The notes under the pieces: generated by a model | What the model was told of the DNA's origin: nothing | Databases searched by the model: none | The model's input: only the letters and a program-made list of their open reading frames with translations | Source of the DNA: JBMNTU01 sp050945895 | GTDB lineage: Bacteria > Bacillota > Clostridia > Christensenellales > Christensenellaceae | DNA length: 36,562 nucleotides | Assembly: GCA_050945895.1 (NCBI GenBank) | Contig: JBMNTU010000008.1 | Location: 1 to 36,562 of the forward strand | Reading direction: 5' to 3' | Program-made: the position numbers and the translations under genes | Shown here: positions 23,373 to 31,781 of the stretch, one piece after another | How positions within the stretch are numbered: the stretch's first letter is position 1 | How the letters are laid out: each line of letters begins with the position of its first letter

Positions 23373-24527
23373 ATGAACACAACCGTAAAAGCAGCTGTAT
23401 CCTATGGACCGGGAGACATCCGCCTGGAGGAATTTCCCATGCCCAAGCCGGAGAGAGGCGCCGCCGTCATCAAGGTAGATATGTGCGGCGTCTGTGGGAC
23501 AGATAAGCACACCTACAAAGGCGAAACCATACAAAACAAGGGCACCGAAAATGAAATATCGATACCGTTCCCTATCATTCAAGGACATGAGATCGTGGGT
23601 ACGATCGTAGATATCGACGAACAGGGCAGCAAAACGCTTGACTATAACGGTAACGTGCTAAGGCCCGGAGACAGGGTGACCATTTGCCCGGACGTGGTGT
23701 GCGGAAAGTGTCATTATTGCAAATATGTTCCAACCTATCCCTGGTGTGAGCATATGCAATTCACCTATGGGAACACCCGCAGCATCCACGAAGGCGCATC
23801 GCTGTATGGCGGCTTTGCAGAGTACTTGTATGTAGATCCGGGCGCACGGCTCTACAAAGTTCCGGAAGGGCTGTCGGACAGCCTTGCGGTGCTTACAGAG
23901 CCAATGTGCGTAACCTATGCGCTCGACAAGACCCGCGAATTCTATACATTTGCAGGCGAAGGCATGGGCTTTGGCGATACCATCGTAATCCAGGGCATGG
24001 GGCCCATCGGCCTTATGCACCTTATAAAAGCGCGTATGCTGGGTGCCGGCAAGATCATTGCCACCGATGTTTCGGACTACAAGCTGGAAACTGCCAAGGC
24101 GTTTGGCGCAGATGTGGTTCTTAACTCCGCCAAAACCACTCCGGAAGAGCGCATCGATATCGTACTGCAAAACACACGTGGCCTGGGCGCAGACGTGGTT
24201 ATCGAGTGCGTTGGAAAGCCCATCGTTATCAACGAAGGTCTGCACATGCTCCGAAAAGCCGGAACCTACCTGGAGGTCGGTATGTTTGTAGACATGGGGC
24301 CCGCCGATATGAATATGCATGTCGTATGCGCCAAAAGCCTGCGCATCGTGGGAATGTACAATCATTCACACCAGCACTATATGCATTCGATGGATATGCT
24401 CCTCCGCTACCAGGATAAATTCCCCTGGGAAAAATTTGTAACACACCAGTTCCCGCTGGAAAAAACAGAGGAAGCAATCCAAAAAAGCATGCAGGATGAT
24501 TGCATGAAGGTCGTCATTGCGCCGTAG
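23373..24527 (+). CDS. Zinc-dependent MDR-family dehydrogenase
   Basis: 384 residues. The catalytic zinc site is shown by MCGVCGTDKH (about 37-46) and GHE (71-73). A structural-zinc-like cysteine cluster follows (CPDVVCGKCHYCKYVPTYPWC, about 110-130, slightly different spacing from the usual). The Rossmann fold is at GMGPIGLMHLIKARMLGAGKIIATD with a terminal Asp, which favours NAD over NADP. Such enzymes oxidise sugar alcohols, threonine or other secondary alcohols. The substrate cannot be read here. AAAGGAAG precedes the ATG. The next gene, a Gfo/Idh/MocA oxidoreductase, starts 20 bp after the stop, so the two are probably one operon for a sugar or polyol. Confidence 0.9.
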   Translation: MNTTVKAAVSYGPGDIRLEEFPMPKPERGAAVIKVDMCGVCGTDKHTYKGETIQNKGTENEISIPFPIIQGHEIVGTIVDIDEQGSKTLDYNGNVLRPGDRVTICPDVVCGKCHYCKYVPTYPWCEHMQFTYGNTRSIHEGASLYGGFAEYLYVDPGARLYKVPEGLSDSLAVLTEPMCVTYALDKTREFYTFAGEGMGFGDTIVIQGMGPIGLMHLIKARMLGAGKIIATDVSDYKLETAKAFGADVVLNSAKTTPEERIDIVLQNTRGLGADVVIECVGKPIVINEGLHMLRKAGTYLEVGMFVDMGPADMNMHVVCAKSLRIVGMYNHSHQHYMHSMDMLLRYQDKFPWEKFVTHQFPLEKTEEAIQKSMQDDCMKVVIAP

Positions 24528-24546
24528 CGCAGAAAGGAGCATGGAT

Positions 24547-25566
24547 ATGGCTTATAAATGGGGCTTTGTTGGAACCGGGCGAATTATCCCGCGGTTTATG
24601 GACGGGCTTTTGCAGGTAGAGGACGCTATTCCCGCTGCTATCTATGGGCGCAGCCTGGAAAAGGCGCAACACTGGGCAAACGAATATGGTATGCAGGCAT
24701 ATAACGATTACGATAAATTTCTGGACGAAGCGGATATCGACATCATGTACATGGCGCTCACACATCCGCTGCACCGGGAATTCACATGCAAGTGCCTAGA
24801 GCGGAAAATTCCCGTATTGTGCGAAAAGCCCATGGGCCCGAACGCCGCCCACGAAAAAGATATTATAGACTGCGCCAAGAAAAACGATACCTTTCTGATG
24901 GAGGGCATGTGGACGCGAATGTTCCCCGTCACAAAACAGGTCATGCAGTGGATTAAAGAAGGCCGGATTGGCGATGTGGTTGCAATGAACGGCACATTCA
25001 GCATCAAAACCAAGGCCGAGCCAGGCGACCGCCTGTTTGCCCCAGAGGCCGCCGGCGGCACATTGCTGGATATTGGTATTTACCTTGTATCCTTTGCGCA
25101 TCTGTTGTTTGAGCGGTCCCCACAGGATATTGTAACGCTGGCCAATATGGGCCCGTTTGGCACAGACGACTGCACCGGCATCGTTTTCCGCTACGACAAG
25201 GGCGAGATCGCAACATTGCTTACCTGCTTTAAGAGCGAGGGCCGGGATGCCATCACCATTTATGGTACAGACGGTATGATCGAGATTTTCGAGGATTTCT
25301 GGCGGCCGCGGCAAGCCAAGCTGACCTGCCGGGACGGTATTGTAGACTTTGACTGCCCGCGCAATTACCGCGACGGTTCTGTATACGGCGCCGACGTCTC
25401 CTTTAGGGGGGACGGCTATCAGTTCGAGGTCGCGCACATACACGATTGCCTCGACAAAGGCCTGAAGGAGTCTCCCTTTATCACCCACCAACAGTCGCTC
25501 GATATCATTACCACCTGCGACCGGATACGGCAGCAATGGGGCCTTGTATTCCCATTTGAAAAATGA
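24547..25566 (+). CDS. Gfo/Idh/MocA-family oxidoreductase
   Basis: 339 residues from the preferred start. An N-terminal NAD(P)-binding fold (GFVGTGRIIPRFM) is followed by the family's CEKPMGPN motif (near 97-104) and the C-terminal alpha/beta domain. The segment LMEGMWTRMFPV resembles the dihydrodiol dehydrogenase/1,5-anhydrofructose-reductase side of the family. It likely oxidises or reduces a sugar, inositol or related ring compound. There is an ATG at 24541, but it is one base from AAAGGAG, while the ATG at 24547 is 7 nt away. It shares an operon with the zinc dehydrogenase and is followed by an inverted repeat. Confidence 0.9.
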   Translation: MAYKWGFVGTGRIIPRFMDGLLQVEDAIPAAIYGRSLEKAQHWANEYGMQAYNDYDKFLDEADIDIMYMALTHPLHREFTCKCLERKIPVLCEKPMGPNAAHEKDIIDCAKKNDTFLMEGMWTRMFPVTKQVMQWIKEGRIGDVVAMNGTFSIKTKAEPGDRLFAPEAAGGTLLDIGIYLVSFAHLLFERSPQDIVTLANMGPFGTDDCTGIVFRYDKGEIATLLTCFKSEGRDAITIYGTDGMIEIFEDFWRPRQAKLTCRDGIVDFDCPRNYRDGSVYGADVSFRGDGYQFEVAHIHDCLDKGLKESPFITHQQSLDIITTCDRIRQQWGLVFPFEK

Positions 25567-25588
25567 TGTCGAAATAAAGCTTTCTTTG

Positions 25589-25630
25589 TTAACCGGGCAA
25601 CGTCACCCAAGCGCTGCCCGGTTAAAATTT
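25589..25630 (+). terminator. Inverted repeat, probable terminator
   Basis: A perfect 11-bp stem (TTAACCGGGCA at 25589-25599 with TGCCCGGTTAA at 25615-25625) lies 23 bp after the oxidoreductase stop. The T-run is weak (AATTT), so termination may be partial. Confidence 0.55.
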
Positions 25631-25644
25631 ACAGGAAAAAATCT

Positions 25645-25673
25645 TTGCAGTATAAAAACTTATATGCTATAAT
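25645..25673 (+). promoter_or_regulatory. Promoter for the LAL regulator
   Basis: TTGCAG (25645-25650) and a perfect TATAAT (25668-25673) are 17 bp apart, with a TGC extended -10. The expected start is near 25680. Confidence 0.75.
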
Positions 25674-25736
25674 CTATTTACAATTCTTGTGTTCATTTGG
25701 TTAAACCCTCTTTATCCTTTACTAGCGAGACACACT

Positions 25737-28298
25737 ATGAATATGATAATGAATTCAAAAAGCGATACCACTGGGCTACTTAAGCGCCAGCATGTCGACG
25801 ACCTTCTTGCCGAAGCTATTAAGCGTCCCGTTACTACCGTTATTGCCGGAACGGGCTACGGTAAAACGCAGGCAGTTTCTTCCTTTGTCCGCGAGCGCGG
25901 GTTGCCCGCCATATGGATCAAGCTTACCAGTCAGGATAATTATGCCATCCGTTTTTGGGAAAACATGATGCGCGCAATGGAGCATCCCTACAGTAAGCTG
26001 GCGGAACGCCTTAAAAAGCTGGGCTTTCCCGATTCGATTGAAAAGATCAACTATTTTCTACAGCTTATTGCAAACGCCAGTTACACATCCGGCCCTATGC
26101 TATTTGTGTTTGACGATTTTTACCATATCCAAAGCAAGCAGATCAAAAACCTGATCGAAAACCTGATCATCACAGACATAGAAAACCTGAGCCTTATATT
26201 TATTTCCCGCTTTGCGCCTGATATCGATTTCTACAACCTGTGCAACAACCAATCCCCTGCTCGGATCACCACCGGCGACCTGCAGTTTTCTCCGGACGAA
26301 ACACAAGCCTTTTTCGAAATGCATGACGTTATTCTTTCGGACGATGCGTTGAATAAAATCTATGCAGCAACCGAAGGCTGGCCCATTGCCGTCCACCTTG
26401 TTGCCATGTGGCTTGCAGGGCAAGGCGGCGTGCCCGACGAAGATCCGGCCAGCTACACCATCCCGCTTGTATTCGACCTAATCGAGCAAGAGGTATTTCG
26501 GCACTATTCTCTCGATATCCAACATCTGCTGATAAAATTGTCTTTGCTTGAAGATTTTCCTGTTGAGCTGCTCAAAAAAATTGCAGGTGAGCATTTTGCA
26601 GATATCATCAATGTCCTTAACCGGAATATCTTTGTATATTTCAATTCGTATTCCAAAACCTATTCCTTCCACCAACTTTTTTTAGGTTTCCTTCGCGGAA
26701 AGCAGGATGCACTGCCCAAATCCGAAAAGCATCTGCTATACTTGGAGGCTGCACGCTGGTACCAAAAACAGGGAAATATCATCGAAACCTGCACATATTT
26801 CAACAACTGCCATCATTACGACGATGTGTGGAACATTATTCGGCCTTATGGCTCTTGTGGGTGGAGCGGCGAAATTGCCGGCTTTTACGCCCGGTTGATC
26901 GACGGTTTTCCGGCAGAATTTATTGAAAAAAATCAAATCATCCGCGTGTTCAAGATGCATCTGCTGCTTGTTATGGCTGATATAGAAGGCGCTCACAACG
27001 GTTTTCTTGCTTTAGAAAAAGAATTTCTTGCCTGGCCAGAAACCGAAGAACGCAACCGCCTGCTGGGCGAGGTATACATCGGTCTGGCACATACGAATAT
27101 GATCCTGAAATCCTACGATTTCAAAAAAAGCTACGAGCAGGCCGACCGGTTCCTGCCTGGCCCCAGCGTTATTATAAGTGAAAAAATCAATTATGTCGAA
27201 AACCATAACGCGCTGGTGCTGTTCAGCTACGAAGAAGGCGAGGTGGACAGAATGCTGGCAACACTCTCCGAGATTATGCCTACCGCCTCTAAGTGTATGA
27301 ACGGCTGTGCCGCCGGAATGGAATATCTGGCACAAACCGAAGCGGCTTACTTCCGGCACGAACTTGACGATGCAATCGAGTATGCACACCGGGCAATTGA
27401 ACGCGCCCAAACAGCACACCAGCACGATATTATCTGCAATTCCTATTTTATGCTGATGCGAATCTATTTTGTCAAAGGTGATTGCGCAAATGCACTGCTC
27501 TTTTTGAACAAATTGCGCGAGCATATGAGCAACCTCAGCAATATCAATTTCCATAATGTGTTGGACATTGCCGAATCGTGGTACTACTGCATGATCGGCC
27601 GTCCCGAAAAAGTGGCAAAGTGGATTTTGGACGATGCGCTAAACAGCAAAATGCACGCCCCCATCAGCATATGCCGCGACCAGCTTTCTAAGTCGTTTTA
27701 CCTGCTGCGTTCACGGAAGTATTACGAGCTGCTTGCATTGCTTGACGAAATGGATGCATTTTATACACAGCGCAACGTGCTCATTTTGCGCCTTCAGTCC
27801 CATGTTTTAAAATCTGTCTGCCTCTTTAAAACAGAGAGCAAACAAAAAGCGGTGCGCGCGCTCGAGGCTGCCTACAAAATGTCTGTTGGCAACCGGCTCA
27901 TATTCCCTTATGTGGAAATTGGTAAAGATATCCTTTCCTTCTTGGAATATGCGATCGATTCTGCCGATTCAATTGCAATCCCGCAATCGTGGCTGCGTGA
28001 TGTTTACACAAAAGCGGTTGCTTTTTCCAAGGTGCAGGCGCAAGCCAAGGCGCAATACGAAGAGTCTTTGCTTACCCGGCCTGTGCCACAGCTTACCGAA
28101 CCCGAAAAAGAGATCCTCGATAACCTGTGCCTTGGACTCACACGCGAAGAAATCGCGAAGCATACAGGTGTCTCTCTTTATACATTGAAAGACATGCTTG
28201 CCAATATCTACCGCAAGCTGGGCGCCATCAATCAATCGGACGCCGTGCGCATTGCCAAGTCCGGCACAGAAGACACCGATTCATTTGATTTCAATTAA
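25737..28298 (+). CDS. MalT/LAL-type LuxR-family transcriptional regulator
   Basis: 853 residues. An N-terminal STAND-type ATPase has Walker A AGTGYGKTQ (about residues 38-46) and Walker B MLFVFDDFY (about 119-127). A long helical, TPR-like middle region follows (about 320-770), then a C-terminal LuxR-type helix-turn-helix (LTEPEKEILDNLCLGLTREEIAKHTGVS and onward, in the last 65 residues). This layout is that of large ATP-binding LuxR regulators such as MalT, which change state with an inducer. The start is uncertain: a GTG at 25689 would leave a leader of about 9 nt, so the ATG at 25737 is preferred despite only a weak GCGAG site. It may control the dehydrogenase genes to its left or the synthase gene to its right. 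Confidence 0.88.
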   Translation: MNMIMNSKSDTTGLLKRQHVDDLLAEAIKRPVTTVIAGTGYGKTQAVSSFVRERGLPAIWIKLTSQDNYAIRFWENMMRAMEHPYSKLAERLKKLGFPDSIEKINYFLQLIANASYTSGPMLFVFDDFYHIQSKQIKNLIENLIITDIENLSLIFISRFAPDIDFYNLCNNQSPARITTGDLQFSPDETQAFFEMHDVILSDDALNKIYAATEGWPIAVHLVAMWLAGQGGVPDEDPASYTIPLVFDLIEQEVFRHYSLDIQHLLIKLSLLEDFPVELLKKIAGEHFADIINVLNRNIFVYFNSYSKTYSFHQLFLGFLRGKQDALPKSEKHLLYLEAARWYQKQGNIIETCTYFNNCHHYDDVWNIIRPYGSCGWSGEIAGFYARLIDGFPAEFIEKNQIIRVFKMHLLLVMADIEGAHNGFLALEKEFLAWPETEERNRLLGEVYIGLAHTNMILKSYDFKKSYEQADRFLPGPSVIISEKINYVENHNALVLFSYEEGEVDRMLATLSEIMPTASKCMNGCAAGMEYLAQTEAAYFRHELDDAIEYAHRAIERAQTAHQHDIICNSYFMLMRIYFVKGDCANALLFLNKLREHMSNLSNINFHNVLDIAESWYYCMIGRPEKVAKWILDDALNSKMHAPISICRDQLSKSFYLLRSRKYYELLALLDEMDAFYTQRNVLILRLQSHVLKSVCLFKTESKQKAVRALEAAYKMSVGNRLIFPYVEIGKDILSFLEYAIDSADSIAIPQSWLRDVYTKAVAFSKVQAQAKAQYEESLLTRPVPQLTEPEKEILDNLCLGLTREEIAKHTGVSLYTLKDMLANIYRKLGAINQSDAVRIAKSGTEDTDSFDFN

Positions 28299-28397
28299 TA
28301 AAACACTCGCAAACACCTTCATATAGGCCGGCGCGGGCAGATTGCCGTGTGCCCTGCGCACAGCACAGGCTACCCGATTTCCGGCAATGGCTCGGAC

Positions 28398-28421
28398 TGC
28401 ATGTTTGCATGCGCTTTTTTT
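28398..28421 (+). terminator. Terminator after the LAL regulator
   Basis: GCATG (28399-28403) pairs with CATGC (28408-28412) over a TTTG loop, followed by CTTTTTTT. Upstream in the same gap are a larger pairing, ATTGCCG (28341-28347) with CGGCAAT (28382-28388), and a nested TGTGC/GCACA hairpin. Confidence 0.6.
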
Positions 28422-28432
28422 ACGCACGTCAT

Positions 28433-28460
28433 TTGCGAAATTTCCTCCATGCGTTATAAT
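28433..28460 (+). promoter_or_regulatory. Promoter for the PseI-like gene
   Basis: TTGCGA (28433-28438) and a perfect TATAAT (28455-28460) are 16 bp apart, about 33 bp before the start codon. Confidence 0.7.
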
Positions 28461-28492
28461 ATAACCAACAGAAAAACTTTGGGATGGTAAAA

Positions 28493-29527
28493 ATGAAGCT
28501 ATACGATAAAATCACTTCCGGAAAAGTATATACGATTGCAGAAATGTCCGCGAACCACGCGGGCAGCCTCGACACGGCCCTTCGCATCGTCCGGGCGGCG
28601 TGTTCCGCCGGCGCCGATTGCCTGAAAATACAAACCTACACCGCCGACACGATGACGCTTCCCTGTAGCAGCGATTATTTTAAGGTAAAAGGCGGGCTGT
28701 GGGATGGCTACACTTTATACGACCTTTACAGCGAGGCTGCGCTTCCGTTGGATTGGCAGGCAGAAATCAAGCACGAAACAGAAAAACTAGGGATGGATTT
28801 TTTGTCTACCCCGTTCGACCGGACGGCTGTAGATTTCCTTTCCAATTTGGGCGTTTGCATGTACAAAATCGCCTCTTACGAGCTGACGGACATCCCTCTT
28901 TTGAAATATACCGCCGCGCAGGGCAAGCCCATTCTGCTTTCGACAGGCATGGGTACGCTTGAAGAGATCGGCCAGGCCATCGATGCTATCAAAAGCTGCG
29001 GCAACGACCAGATCATCCTGCTTAAATGCACCAGTGAATACCCTGCCCATTTTGAGGATATGAACCTTGCCGTTATTCCAGATATGATAAACCGCTTTGG
29101 CCTTCCAGTCGGGCTTTCCGACCATTCAATGGGCACGCTGGCAGGTGTTGTGGCTGTATCGCTCGGAGCCTGCATTATCGAAAAGCATTTTTGTTTGAGC
29201 AGGGAAATCAAAAACCCCGACAGCGAATTTTCCATGGAACCGGCAGAATTCCAAAGGCTGGTCCAAGATGCAAACAGCGCCGCCATCATTCGCGGCAAAG
29301 CTACCTACGAGCTGAATAAGCGCGAAACAGACGGCCGCTGGTGCCGTCGGTCTGTTTTTGTATCCCGCGATATCAAACGCGGCGAAATCTTTACCGAAGA
29401 GAATATAAGAGTCATTCGGCCGGCAGACGGGCTGGCACCAGCGCTTTTCGAGGATGTCCTTGGCAAAAGGAGCGCTTGCGACATTTCTTTTGGCACACCG
29501 CTGGCAGATAATCATATAGCAAAATAG
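28493..29527 (+). CDS. pseI: PseI/NeuB-family sialic-acid-type synthase
   Basis: 344 residues. A TIM-barrel NeuB domain comes first: YTIAEMSANHAGSLDTA, LKIQTYTADTMTL, GGLWDGYTLYDLYSEA, FLSTPFDRTAVDFL, IASYELTDIPL, LLKCTSEYPA, GLSDHSMG and GACIIEKHF. A C-terminal SAF domain follows (RSVFVSRDIKRGEIFTEENIRVIRP). The QTYTxDTMTL and LWDGYTLYDLY segments are closer to PseI (pseudaminic acid synthase) than to classical NeuB. The reaction joins phosphoenolpyruvate to a six-carbon amino sugar to make a nine-carbon acid. None of the other pse or neu genes lies nearby. The start is one of two ATGs (28484 or 28493); the second has GGGATGG in front. Confidence 0.88.
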   Translation: MKLYDKITSGKVYTIAEMSANHAGSLDTALRIVRAACSAGADCLKIQTYTADTMTLPCSSDYFKVKGGLWDGYTLYDLYSEAALPLDWQAEIKHETEKLGMDFLSTPFDRTAVDFLSNLGVCMYKIASYELTDIPLLKYTAAQGKPILLSTGMGTLEEIGQAIDAIKSCGNDQIILLKCTSEYPAHFEDMNLAVIPDMINRFGLPVGLSDHSMGTLAGVVAVSLGACIIEKHFCLSREIKNPDSEFSMEPAEFQRLVQDANSAAIIRGKATYELNKRETDGRWCRRSVFVSRDIKRGEIFTEENIRVIRPADGLAPALFEDVLGKRSACDISFGTPLADNHIAK

Positions 29528-29557
29528 ACCTGCGCGTTCCTTATTACGATATAAAAT

Positions 29558-29590
29558 AAAAAAGCCGCCTGCAATGCAGGCGGCTTTTAT
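29558..29590. terminator. Strong bidirectional terminator
   Basis: A perfect 13-bp stem (AAAAGCCGCCTGC at 29560-29572 with GCAGGCGGCTTTT at 29576-29588) and a 3-nt loop. It serves the PseI-like gene from the left and the sugar ABC operon from the right. Confidence 0.9.
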
Positions 29591-29628
29591 GACTGAAACT
29601 ATTTGTTACAATATTTTTTACGCTGTTT

Positions 29629-30717
29629 TTACAGGTACGGCTCCATGTAAGCCAGGTACTCTTCAACGTCATCCGACGTAACAAGTACTGTGCCTGTGTC
29701 CACTTTCATCTCGATCTCTTTGCCCTGCAGCAGATCGAAGATCGCTTCGGCGCTCTTTGTGCCCATTGCAATACCATCCTGTGCAACGTCTGCCGCAATC
29801 TTGCCTTCCTGTACCAGTGCAAGCCCTTCGGGAATACCATCGAAGTTGATGATCTTAACCTGGTCCAGCATGCCCGCTTCTTCTACTGCACGCGCCGCGC
29901 CAATACCCATGCCTGTGCTGTTTGCAAAAATCAGCTCCAGGTCCGGGTTGCCCGTCAGGATGTTCTGTGTAGCTGTGTAGCCTTTTTCTACATCAAAGTC
30001 TGCCGTCTGTTCTGCAACGATATCCATCGTTCCTTCCGAACCGTCTTTGAAGCCCTGTGTACGGGTGATTGTAGCGTCATGGCCTTCGATGCCAAGCAGG
30101 ATCGCTGTTTTTGTTCCCTCGGGGAAGTTTTCTTTTGCAAATTTACCAGCTTTTATTCCACCTTCGTAGTTGTCCGAGCCGTAATGCGGCACCGGGTCAA
30201 GCCCGTTGGATTCCAAAAGCTCCGGGTTGAGCATTGCGTCAAAGTTGATCAGTGCAACGTCATTATCCTGGCACTTTTTGATTGCCGTCAGCAATCCTTC
30301 TGTCGCGCTGGGCGCAATGATGATTCCATCGTAGTCGTTTGCAATCATTGTTTCAATATACTGCAACTGCACTTCCGCATCGGTGTGCGCTGTACTACCC
30401 TGGATAACTGCTTCCATTCCCAGTTCTTCCGCGCGCATTTTGGCGGAGTTAGACATCAAAACCTGGAATGTGTCATTCAGCGACATGGGGATGATACCAA
30501 TCTTATAGCTTCCACCATCTCCACTTGCTTCGGCGGCGCCTTCGTCTGCCGTATCATCAGCAGGTGCTGCCGCTTCTTCCGACGCTGCGGGAGCAGCGGA
30601 AGATTCCTCGGCTGCCGCAGACTTTTCCGCCGCCTCCTGCGACGGGGAAGAGCATGCACAAACCGCAAGCAACGCCACCATGACCAGTGCAAAGACCACC
30701 ACAATCTTTTTCTTCAT
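29629..30717 (-). CDS. Sugar ABC transporter substrate-binding lipoprotein
   Basis: 362 residues. A lipoprotein signal peptide (MKKKIVVVFALVMVALLAVC) has its likely lipidated Cys at position 22 in VCAC. A long Ala/Glu/Ser linker (about 25-68) with hardly any other residue follows. The periplasmic-binding-protein fold of the ribose/galactose group comes after it (YKIGIIPMSLNDTFQVLMSN, YDGIIIAPSATEGLLTAIKK, GIEGHDATITRTQGFKDG and VKIINFDGIPEGLALVQEGKIAADVAQD). It captures a sugar outside the membrane. AAGGAGG precedes the ATG. It is the last gene of the importer operon; a 6-bp hairpin (ATACCT 30742-30747 with AGGTAT 30758-30763) in the gap before it may stabilise its message. Confidence 0.93.
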   Translation of the reverse strand: MKKKIVVVFALVMVALLAVCACSSPSQEAAEKSAAAEESSAAPAASEEAAAPADDTADEGAAEASGDGGSYKIGIIPMSLNDTFQVLMSNSAKMRAEELGMEAVIQGSTAHTDAEVQLQYIETMIANDYDGIIIAPSATEGLLTAIKKCQDNDVALINFDAMLNPELLESNGLDPVPHYGSDNYEGGIKAGKFAKENFPEGTKTAILLGIEGHDATITRTQGFKDGSEGTMDIVAEQTADFDVEKGYTATQNILTGNPDLELIFANSTGMGIGAARAVEEAGMLDQVKIINFDGIPEGLALVQEGKIAADVAQDGIAMGTKSAEAIFDLLQGKEIEMKVDTGTVLVTSDDVEEYLAYMEPYL

Positions 30718-30776
30718 ATTGTATTTCCTCCTTATATTTTTATACCTCGAAATAACAAGGTATTGAAGAACATTTT

Positions 30777-31781
30777 CTATTCCGCTTTCCTCTCGCGGGA
30801 TTTATCGATGAATACCGCAATGATAATGATGACACCAATTGCGATTTTTTGATAGTACGTTTGTATGTCCAAAATTTGCAGGCCTGCTTTCATAATTCCC
30901 AGCAATACCGCACCAAACAGTGTATTAATGAGCTTACCCTGGCCGCCCGAAAGCGATATTCCGCCAATAACCGCCGCCGCAATCGCATCCAGCTCGTAGC
31001 CCTGTCCAGCCGTTGTAGAAGCATAGCTTAAGCGGGACAGCAGCAAGATACCGCCGATGGCCGCAAACAGCCCTGCAAAAACATACGTCAGCGTTTCGAT
31101 GCGCTTTACATTGATGCCCGAAAGGCGCGCCGCGTGTATGTTGCCGCCAATTGCATAGATATGCCGCCCAAACCGTGTAGAACTCATTACAAATACCATG
31201 ATGATATATAAGATAGCTACATAGAATATGAAAATAGGTATAGAAATGGTCGTTCCGTCCGCCATTGTGGTATTAAAAAATGTCGTGTTGGCTATGTCGC
31301 TCAGCTCGATCGGGAAATCCGCAACCGGCTTGCCGCCGTTTAGGGCCAGTGTCATACCCATTGCAATTCCCTGTGTGCCCAGCGTCATAATAAACGGCGG
31401 TATTTTTCCGTAGCTTACCCCAATTCCCGTAATAAGGCCAAAGCCGCAGCCAATCAGAAGTCCAAAGAAAACCGCTCCCGGAATGCCCATTCCAGCTTTG
31501 ATCATCAAACCGGACGATATACCGATTAACCCAACGATCGCGCCGCAGGCAAGGTCTATGCCGCCCGTCAGTATGACCATCGAAGTACCAATAGCAATAA
31601 TCGCTATAATAGACGACTGCACGATGATGTTCGAAATGTTGTTCCATGTAAGGAAGTTCTTGCCATTCGCCGCACAGATGATCGCAAATACAACGACCAG
31701 CGCAATTACACCGATATAAATCGTCAGATCAGACGCCTTTAGCTTTCTTCTTGTCAGGCCGGAATTATTAGTGTTCTCCAT
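30777..31781 (-). CDS. Sugar ABC transporter permease (RbsC-like)
   Basis: 334 residues with about ten membrane segments. Family features are the early SIIAIIAIGTSMVILTGGIDLACGAIVGL stretch (read in parts), the GRHIYAIGGNIHAARLSGINVKRIE coupling-helix region, which contacts the ATPase, and GYELDAIAAAVIGGISLSGGQG. It forms the membrane channel of a ribose/xylose/galactose-type importer. The ATG at 31781 has GGGAGGTG in front and lies 14 bases inside the end of the ATPase gene, so translation is probably coupled. Confidence 0.94.
   Translation of the reverse strand: MENTNNSGLTRRKLKASDLTIYIGVIALVVVFAIICAANGKNFLTWNNISNIIVQSSIIAIIAIGTSMVILTGGIDLACGAIVGLIGISSGLMIKAGMGIPGAVFFGLLIGCGFGLITGIGVSYGKIPPFIMTLGTQGIAMGMTLALNGGKPVADFPIELSDIANTTFFNTTMADGTTISIPIFIFYVAILYIIMVFVMSSTRFGRHIYAIGGNIHAARLSGINVKRIETLTYVFAGLFAAIGGILLLSRLSYASTTAGQGYELDAIAAAVIGGISLSGGQGKLINTLFGAVLLGIMKAGLQILDIQTYYQKIAIGVIIIIAVFIDKSRERKAE

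Noticed and set aside
23141..23380. 79-residue minus-strand frame before the MDR gene
   Set aside because: No ribosome binding site or resemblance; the region is better explained as control DNA with a dyad.
30742..30763. Hairpin between permease and binding-protein genes considered as a terminator
   Set aside because: The 6-bp stem is followed by an A-rich stretch, not a T-run, on the transcribed strand; message stabilisation is more likely.
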